Source: Phanerochaete sordida
Lineage: Eukaryota > Basidiomycota > Agaricomycetes > Polyporales > Phanerochaetaceae
Direction of reading: 5' to 3'
DNA: 64,000 nucleotides
Assembly: GCA_019973155.2 (NCBI GenBank)
Contig: BPQB01000114.1
Coordinates: forward strand, 22,340-86,339
The translations under genes and the position numbers were made by a program. This document shows positions 56,955 through 64,000 of this stretch, piece after piece. How positions within the stretch are numbered: the stretch's first letter is position 1; each line of letters begins with the position of its first letter. The notes beneath the pieces were generated by a model. That model had not been told where the DNA came from. It saw nothing but the letters and a program-made list of their open reading frames with translations, and did no database searches.

Positions 56955-57271
56955 TATTCGCGCGGAGAACAGACCTTGAACACAGCAAACCACGGTCGTC
57001 GCGTACTGCCACGGCGAGATCACAGCGGCTTGGCAAGCCTAGCTGGTAGTGTTTTGATATGTCTCACCTGTTTTTGCGACGAGCGTACGCAAATCGTGAT
57101 GGGAGGATGAGCACAGCCTCGTCAGCTTTGAACCTCTGATAGACGCCTATCGCAAACCTCGCGACGATTACATTCGACTCACAAACCACTTGTATAGAAG
57201 CCGAGGGTGTGATAGCTGCAGGCTTTGTGATTGCCAGTTCGCGGTCAAGTAGCCCACCTGGCACCCGCCAT
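56955..57271. other. FB8-FB9 intergenic, no gene seen
   Basis: Again partly similar to the other FB 3' flanks (CATTCATTTTCCGCCCCGCA near 57269 is the shared end of the tail exon). No other feature. Confidence 0.5.
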
Positions 57272-58377
57272 TCATTTTCCGCCCCGCATCCGACTCCTGA
57301 GATTATTCTGGGCGGTTCGGAGAGCTAGAGGTGCGTAAATATCAGCCTGGGCAACGCAAGTTGCGATGGGCTGTAAAAGCCTCTTTCGACTCCCGCGGAA
57401 CTTAGCTCTGAGCACTTACCGGAATTGATACGATCCGTCATAGTTCGTTTGTGGACCACGGCGGGCGGCGGCAGCGGCCTAGCGGCGCGTTCCTCGGGGG
57501 TTGCCCACGGCCCGTTCCCACCCTCGACCAACTCCAGCCACTCGCGCTGCGCCTCGCTGACCGGGTACTCCACAATGTCGGGCAGAACGTAGAGCATGCC
57601 TCTCCCCGCGCCCTGCTTGCACTCCTCCACGACGGCCCGCACCAAGGCCTTGACTATGGCGATGTTGCAGCAGCGCTTATCCTCGAGGGGCTCCGCGATG
57701 ACGCAGCGCAGGCGGGAGAGCTCGATGTCCTCCGTGACCCCCGGGTTGCGCAGGCCGAGTAGAAAGCGGAGCAGGCGGGGGAAATCTGCGTCCTGGCTCA
57801 CGCCGGTGAGACGGATGTGGGTGAGTGGGGGCGCAAGCTGCGTGAGCTGCGGCCAGAAGGTTCCCCAGCAATCTTCTTGGCTGATGTGTAGACGACGGAG
57901 GGACGGAAGGAGCGGGAAATCTCCTGCACATGCGTTGAACCTGCCGATGCAGAGGTCCTCGAGGAGGGGGAAGGTGACGTCGGAGCCTATGATGTCGAGG
58001 CAACTGTTGAATAACGTGAGTGCCTGCACGGTCGGTGCAGCTGTGGTGAGGAGACTGCGCAGCGCCTCGTGCAAGCGCATACGCCGTTCCTTTTCCTCTG
58101 CGTCCGAGTTCCCCCAATAAGGCACCCGAACGGCCACTAGAAGGTATCGAATGCAAATTGATGGCCGCGGGGACGTCTCCTGCTCGTCCCTTGGTAGAAA
58201 TCGTGAGAGGGCGAGTAGCTGGCGTTCGGTGGTGAGCGATACGGATGTAAAGCGTGTTGGCTCTACGACGTCTCGCATCTGGCGCGACACCAGCTGCAAG
58301 GAGCGCGCCGTGTATCCGCCATCCGTGCATGCGAGCGGAGCAATCTGAAGCCAGAGCTCGATAGGGAAGAGGTCCAT
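57272..58377 (-). CDS. FB9: F-box-like protein with second-exon tail
   Basis: Exons 58377-57420 and 57324-57272 give 336 residues. Start MDLFPIELWLQIAPLACTDG, then YTARSLQLVSRQMRDVVEPT. It lacks most of the PPYPPGTPEA loop seen in FB7 and FB8, which explains the shorter length. The end EWLELVEGGNGPWATPEE leads into INSG and the tail exon ALRTAQNNLRSRMRGGK. The donor is GTAAGT rather than GTGAGT. A 57-codon in-frame upstream extension comes from the inverted repeat at 58440 and is not part of the gene. Confidence 0.85.
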
Positions 58378-58439
58378 GTCGCAAAGGGTAGGAAGATGTA
58401 GTCTCGATCTCCAGACGCTGAGCAAGAGAGAGAGGCAGC

Positions 58440-58900
58440 CTAACAAACCGTTATAACGGTCTGTTAGCGGAGTTTGAAACTCCAGCTGCAGAGCTTGCTC
58501 TGTAGCGTCTGGTGACTTTCGCTTGGGCGGGTGTAGGTAAGTCTCCACGTGAGCTTCCTGGGCGGACAGCTGGAATGGTAGCTCACGCAGGCGCCCGTCG
58601 CGTCCGCGTCCGAGAGCCCTCCCCCGATGCCGCCTGGGGACCCAAAAAAATACGATTCAGGTCCAGAACACTAAACGACTCTCATAGTACGCCATCTAGC
58701 ACAAATTTTGATTTTTTTCACGCGCAAGTGGCACGAGGACGAGGGCAACGAGCGCGACATGCCCCAAGTCACGTGAGATCTTATCTACACCCGCCCAAGC
58801 GAAAGTCACCAGACTCTCAACCCGCACTTCTGCAATGTGGATTTCGAACTCCGAAAGCCCCCATTGCTATTCTCTTACCGCGGGTTGAGAGTCTGGAGCC
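58440..58900. repeat. Large inverted repeat (foldback-like)
   Basis: The core arm GTCTGGTGACTTTCGCTTGG (from 58508) continues nearly perfectly for about 45 bases. Its reverse complement lies at about 58775-58817. Weaker symmetry extends outward for about 80 bases more on each side. The spacer of about 220 bases includes AT-rich runs. The right arm also contains a second perfect 17-bp inverted pair, CCAGACTCTCAACCCGC at 58809-58825 and its complement at 58880-58896. No coding capacity. It may be a foldback element or a MITE near the FB9 promoter. Confidence 0.65.
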
Positions 58901-58904
58901 GAGA

Positions 58905-59370
58905 CTAAGGAAGATGGTGCTGAGCGAAGGCGTGTCCAAGCATTCGCCTGTTATATAGGAATTAGCGCGAACAGATGTGGAACGGGGCGAACTTTAATTA
59001 CAACCAGTGGTGTACAGCCACAACGAGATCGCAGCGACCTGGGAAGTTTGGCAAGTGACGTCTTGGCAAGTTGACATGTCCTTCCTGCGACTATCCATAA
59101 CAGAGTGAACTCGAGTGACCTGGACTGGCGGCGGACGCGGATATATCATGACGGGAAGATGAGCAGATTCCGATAGATGCCTGGCGCGATGCGTTCGACG
59201 ATTGCATGGTATACATTCTCGTTCCTAGAAACAAACATCGTACAAAAGAGTGTCGATGGTACAGGTAAGATCTGCGTTTACAAGGGCTCAAACAGCTCTT
59301 ACAAAGTTCAGTGTCTCATAATACGTACAAAATGACTGGGGTCATATCAAACAGCTTGTGCTAGGCGGTC
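58905..59370. other. No supported gene
   Basis: Boundary between the F-box array and the right arm. No conserved frame. Confidence 0.5.
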
Positions 59371-59372
59371 GG

Positions 59373-61125
59373 TCAAACCCACTCCGAATACGGAGACTCT
59401 GCACTGAGAAGATGCGTCGACGACACACTGAACATCGTGAGTACAGCGTGTCGTCTCGCGAAGAGCCTCGTACTCACCTAGCCCCAGCATTCTGCCCGAA
59501 CATACCCCCGTTCCGCCTCGCAGGCCGTACCGCGAACGGATCCTCGCGCATACTCTCCTCCTGTATCGGCGTCGGCGGCACGACGTTGGCGACGAACGGC
59601 CGCCTCAGCGCACGGAGGTCGACGGAGGCCGTGCTCCCGCGCAGGCGATGCAGACCCCTCGAAATCGGCGCAGGGCGCTCCTTGATGAAGTCCAGCTGGG
59701 GCGCGGCCGCGTCGAGCTGGCGCAGCTCGCGCACGGCGAACGTCGCGAGGAGCGCGAGCGTCGCGAGCCCTGCGAGGAGCATCTGCGCGAAGAGCCCGAT
59801 CTGGTCGATGAGCACGCCTGGCGGCGCGTCAGCGGGCGCACGCAGGAGGAAATGACGCGCGGCGCACCGTCGAAGCCCGGCGCGTCGGGCATGACACCGC
59901 GCACGCCGGGGATCGCGAGGAGGATCCCGACGGAGAGCGCGAGGAGCGGCAGGACGGGCGCGCCCTCCGCGCTGCGCCACGCGAGTGCGACGAAGCCGAC
60001 GGTCGCGTGCGCGAGCAGCCAGTTCACGCCGAAGAGGAGCAGCGCGAAGAAGCGCGCCTCGCCGGGGCGCGCGATGGTGAGCTCGAGGTCGCGGCTCGGC
60101 AGCTGCGCCGTGGATCCCGGGAGGGTGATGTAGCTCTGGGTGTCGCTCGGGGCGACGATGAAGGACGCGGTGTCGGTGATGGTGAGCACGCGCGCGATGG
60201 GGATGCTCGCGTTCGTGCCGGGCGCCACTGCGCGCAGAGTCGTCGCCAGGCGGTAAGTGTCGAAAGGGTACAGCCGAGCTTCGTGGACGTCCAGGACGTG
60301 ATCGCTATCAAATTGATAAATATTCTGTATCCTAGAGGACCAAAGATTAGCCAGACGGCGAACGCAGAGCGCAAACCATACTTACCCCAGGCGACGGCCG
60401 GTGCTCGAGGTGAACGGCAGCTGCGCGGGGTCGAATGTGAATTCAGGCGTCTCCCCACTGCAGCCCCTGTCAGCATGGGGCCCACACCCAATGATGCGCG
60501 CAGACACACCTGTCCACGTAGACGTGCAGCGGAACATTGGGGATCCCACACACCGAGCTCCCGTGCGAGCCCTCCGAGCCCGGCAGCGTGAAATTGGCAC
60601 CGCACGCGACAACGGAGAAGCGCAGCGTCACGGCAGGCTCGTCGATATCGACGTCGACGTTATCCGCGATCAACACAATCTACACATCAGTTAGCACGCG
60701 ACCCGCGGCAGCACAGTCCGACTCACGCCCGGGCTCTCGGCCGCCAGCTTATCCAGCGTCGCGCGGAACACGGGCTCGTCCTCCGCACCGATGAACGCAA
60801 ACGACAGCGCGCCGACGAAGAAGAGCGAAATGACGATCGCCATGCCCACGATGAACACGGGCCCCAGGGGGATGACGCCTCCAGAGCCCCGGCGCGCAGG
60901 CGGCTCGAGCTGAGGCTTCACAGGCGGCGGCGCGGGCGACTCTGTCTTCGCCTTCGGGGAGAGCGTGAGGCTCTTGAGGTTCTTGAAGTGGCGGAATCGA
61001 GTTGGCTTGCCGGGCGCGGCAGGCGGCGAGCCAGCGGCGAAGGACGGCGCATAGCTCGCGGTCGACGCCGACGACGGGCTGCGCAGGAGGCCGGTGGTGG
61101 AGAGAAACGAGTGTCGTGTTGCCAT
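59373..61125 (-). CDS. DUF4436 family membrane protein
   Basis: Six exons on the minus strand: 61125-60727, 60679-60510, 60457-60386, 60331-59868, 59817-59478 and 59403-59373, giving 491 residues in frame. A proline/serine-rich cytosolic start is followed by one transmembrane helix (GPVFIVGMAIVISLFFVGAL). A beta-rich lumenal or extracellular part contains ADNVDVDIDEPAVTL and the family signature LYPFDTY. Three further helices follow (FFALLLFGVNWLLAH, VLPLLALSVGILLAI and FAQMLLAGLATLALL), with a basic tail. This is the fungal DUF4436 layout; the biochemical role is unknown. The last intron begins GTGAGT directly at a TGA, so if unspliced the protein would end at 59474 with NAGAR instead of NAGASAESPYSEWV. 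Confidence 0.85.
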
Positions 61126-61252
61126 CGCAAAAGGAGCGAAATGAGTGGAAGATAGAAGGAGGGAGTGAGTGAAAGTGAAAGAGTGGGGAAGGAGCGGAGG
61201 TGTCGCTTGCGCAGATGCGCGAAGGCGAGCTGCACCGTCGCTCGGGCGCGCC

Positions 61253-61260
61253 ATTATAAA
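61253..61260 (-). promoter_or_regulatory. TATA-like box of the DUF4436 gene
   Basis: TTTATAAT on the minus strand, about 130 bp before the start codon. Confidence 0.35.
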
Positions 61261-61479
61261 TCATGCTCGCAGCCGAGGAAGCAGGCCCCTCGCACCCCTG
61301 GGAGGCTCGACGTGTGCCCCGCCCGCACGCGAAGTGCGAGCGGGGAGAACGACTGAATGGAACGCGTTGACAGTGGGGGACGGCGCGGGTGGCCAGAAGC
61401 ACACAGCGCACGAACCAACGCAGCCGTCTCCGCGCAGCTCCTTAAGCGTTCTGCTGCTCGATGATACGCGACGGCGGCA

Positions 61480-61970
61480 CGCCCAGCAACCCTGCGTCGC
61501 GCCGCCCCCCTCGTCCTAGCGCGAGCTTAAGCTCGTCCACGAGCCCCACTAAAAAGACGAAGCAGCGGTCAACGGGGCGAACAGACGCAACGCAAGCGAT
61601 AGACCCGCCTTACCGCCGGCTTCTCAGCCGAGGCTGAGAGTTGCGTCACCGATGTGCAAGGTAAATCTTGCAGCCACAAGCTGTGACTTAACCCCGAAAG
61701 GTGCCAGAGGCGCACCGACGCGTGGATGTCCGCGGCCAGCGTCCCGCCGCTCCTTGGACGTGCTGCTGCCCGGCGCGCGCACTGCTGCCCAGCGTCGCGC
61801 GGCCCCCCTCGGCCTAGCACGAACACAAGCCCGCTACTAAAAAGACGAAGCAGCGGTCAGCGGGACGAACAAACGCGACGCAAGCGATAGGCCCGCCCTA
61901 CCTCCGGCTTCCCAGCCGAGGCTGAACGGTGCGTCAGCTACGTGCGAGGCAAATCGCGCACCTAAAGTCC
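61480..61970. repeat. Tandem duplication in the divergent intergenic region
   Basis: Two copies about 296 bp apart (about 61480-61665 and 61776-61970) share AAAAAGACGAAGCAGCGGTC, then GCAAGCGATAG and CAGCCGAGGCTGA, with scattered differences. It lies between the DUF4436 and SET-MYND genes, which read outward from it, so it may duplicate part of a shared promoter. No open frame is conserved. Confidence 0.7.
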
Positions 61971-62212
61971 ACGCGCCGGGCTTGCGCTGAGACTTGGCGT
62001 TTGTGGGGCTTCGGGGATCGCTGGGGTTTCCTATCATTGTGTGCGAAGCCATGTGGTGGCAGTATATGTGCTCATGCTGGGGCCGGGAAGGACACGCGCT
62101 TGTGGATAAATGCGGTATGCAGCGCCCACGCCACAAAGCTCGCACGTTTTTTACACGCGATGCCACGGGTCGGCGGGGTCGCGCCTTTGCGCTCGTCGTC
62201 GACCTCGCCGCG

Positions 62213-63762
62213 ATGGAGTACGCCCTCGACAACGTCCATCTGGCCCCGCACCCAATCGCAAGAACCCAGGCGACCGCCGCCCGGCTCCTCCGGGCGGGAG
62301 CCATCGTTCTGGCAGCCCCGGCACTAACGACGGCCTTGATTCCGTCGCAGAAGGGCGAGCGATGCGACCACTGCCACCGCGCGCCTGCCGAAGGCCGCAG
62401 ACTCTCCAAGTGCACCGGCTGTGCGGCCTTCTGGTACTGTGGAACAGCTTGTGCGGAGTATCTGCCTTAGGCTCCCGAGACCTCACCGCCGACGTGCTCC
62501 CCCAGGCCAGACCAAGCAGTGGCACGCGCACCACCGCAGAATCTGCAGACGCTACAACAGCTACGCCGCATCCCCCGAATGGCAGGCGATGCCGCCCGAG
62601 CAGAGGACCGACGCGCTCCTGCTGTCTCAGCTGCTCCTCGAGGCCTTCCCGAAGGACGAATTCGACATTGCCGGCGCCGCGCGGCGCTCGGACGCAGTCG
62701 CGCACTTCTTCGACCTCCGCAAGGGTCCTGTCGTGCCTGACAGCGCCGCGCGCATCCCCCTGTGCCGGCCGTCAGGCGCGGCAGCGGCTCCGCAGGACAT
62801 CGTGGAAGACGTCTTCGCGCGCTTCGGGAACAACAACTTCGTCGTCCAGTCGCACCTCAACGCGTATGCACATGGCGTCTTCCCGCTGGCGAGCCGCGTC
62901 TTCAACCATTCATGCGTGCCGAACTGCGTCCCCAAGTACATCATCACGCCGACGGAGCTCGTCACAATGGAGATTGTCGCGCTTCGAGACGTCGACCCTG
63001 GCGAAGAGGTGCGTCTCGTGCCAGCGGGGATAACTATGTGTGTCTCATTCTGCGCTGCATTCCAGCTCACGCTGCCCTATCTCGACCCCGCGCTGCCGTT
63101 CGACATCAGACAACGGGCCCTGCAGGAGAGCTACGGGTTCGCGTGCAATTGCGCCCTGTGCACCTTCCAAAGGGCCGCCAGCCCCCTCCCCCCTCTCCCG
63201 GCCGCCCCGGCACAATTGGCCGCGCTCGAGACGCGCCTATGCCAATACGTCTCAGCCCATGTGCTCCAGCTCGACCCCTCGGCCCCGCCGCCTGTCAGCA
63301 CGGGTGCAGATGCGTTCAGCAGCCTGCCACGCGCCGTCCTGCCGCTGCTCGGCGCGGGCTACCTGCCAGCGCTGTCGGAACGCTTCAGCCAGGCGTCTCA
63401 TGAGGGGCCCTACGACCAGGCTCTGCCAATCGGCCGCGTGCTCCTCGCGCTCTACGCCGTGCTCTACCCGCCGAACTATCCACAGATCGGTGCGCACCTC
63501 CTTCTCCCGCCCCTGCCCCTGCCAAGCCCCCGCGCTGACCCTGCCCCCCACCCCCGCAGGCCTGCACGCCCTCGAGCTCGCAAAGACGGCGTGGAACGCG
63601 ACCGTCGCCGACGCGCGCCCCGGCGCCGACATGCAGCGCCTGGAGGACGCCGCGCGCCACTACCTCGCCCTCGCCGCGCGCGTGCTCGGCACGTATGGCC
63701 CGGAGGGCGACGCGGGCGGGCCCCTCGAGGAGCTGCGCGCCTTGCGGGAGCTGCTCGCGTAG
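62213..63762 (+). CDS. SET-MYND protein (SMYD-like lysine methyltransferase)
   Basis: Four exons: 62213-62450, 62506-63008, 63066-63489 and 63560-63762, giving 455 residues. The SET domain is split by a MYND zinc finger: CDHCHRAPAEGRRLSKCTGC, YCGTAC and then QTKQWHAHHRRIC (about residues 54-92). The second SET half has the catalytic-site motif SRVFNHSCVPNC, then DVDPGEELTLPYLD, and the post-SET cysteines in YGFACNCALC. Such proteins transfer methyl groups from S-adenosylmethionine to lysines of histones or other proteins. A helical C-terminal domain follows. The start is the first ATG of the conserved frame; upstream codons are open but not family-like. Introns of 55, 57 and 70 nt. Confidence 0.9.
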
Positions 63763-64000
63763 GCCCGGCGGGGGCGAAGCACGCGGCACAGCGGGCGAGG
63801 CACTGAATGCGCGCGTCCTGCCTCCGCGCGCCGATCTTTCCCCGCCCCCGCCCAGTTGCCCCGCAGGCATGGTCACCTGAGGTTCCCCATTTCCGGGCCT
63901 TATCAGGCTCGGCGTCAGGACGATCCGGCGAGGCGATTGGGCTTGGATCTGGGCGATCTACGCGCTCTTTGGGATCTTTTGGCGAATTATGGGCCCACTG
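63763..64000. other. 3' flank of the SET-MYND gene
   Basis: No gene or repeat recognised before the window ends. Confidence 0.5.

Noticed and set aside
58378..58548. 57-codon extension of FB9
   Set aside because: It is the translation of an inverted-repeat arm, and the other arm gives a similar peptide on the opposite strand. All paralogs start at the M(D/E).(F/C)P motif.
1..64000. CRISPR arrays, bacterial operons or phage genes
   Set aside because: No spaced direct repeats of that kind. Gene structures are intron-rich and eukaryotic throughout.

Overview
This is nuclear DNA of a filamentous fungus, almost certainly a basidiomycete of the mushroom/polypore class (Agaricomycetes). The evidence is GC-rich coding sequence, many 45-85 nt GT..AG introns, an Agaricomycete-type N-terminal domain fused to WD40 repeats, large F-box paralog families and a SET-MYND gene. 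There are no operons or ribosome binding sites. Gene models below were spliced by hand and checked for reading phase.

Left arm (1-34.3 kb) is a degenerate segmental array. Four intact plus-strand paralogs, here WD1-WD4 (4.0-6.8, 15.7-18.4, 22.3-25.0 and 31.1-33.9 kb), share an identical seven-exon structure. Each has an N-terminal domain without an assigned function, a short linker and about eight WD40 repeats. Their surroundings are decayed copies of the same neighbours: a segment called X (about 1.4, 12.3, 21.1 and 27.2 kb), a minus-strand membrane-protein pseudogene (about 0-0.7, 12.9-14.4 and 27.9-29.5 kb), and minus-strand multi-exon relics converging on the WD40 3' ends. Only the WD40 genes stay open, which suggests selection on them. 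The array also holds a DUF2235 pseudogene, a 0.9 kb DNA transposon with terminal inverted repeats and 10-bp flanking repeats that carries a gene or gene fragment, and a MITE.

Middle (34.8-58.4 kb) is an F-box array of nine paralogs (FB1-FB9; FB1-FB4 plus strand, FB5-FB9 minus strand). FB3, FB7, FB8 and FB9 end in a 53-nt second exon encoding a 17-residue basic tail. FB2 has the same exon with an early stop, and FB6 appears to have turned a damaged coding stretch into an intron. The array is interrupted by a seven-exon MFS drug:H+ antiporter gene (39.6-42.0 kb) and a gene-poor stretch (42-49 kb) with a GC-rich tandem repeat, a possible small Cys-rich protein gene and a 1.57 kb Tc1/mariner-type element.

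Right arm (58.4-63.8 kb) looks like conserved housekeeping DNA: a large inverted repeat, a DUF4436 membrane protein (minus) and a SET-MYND protein lysine methyltransferase-like gene (plus), divergently arranged around a tandemly duplicated intergenic segment.
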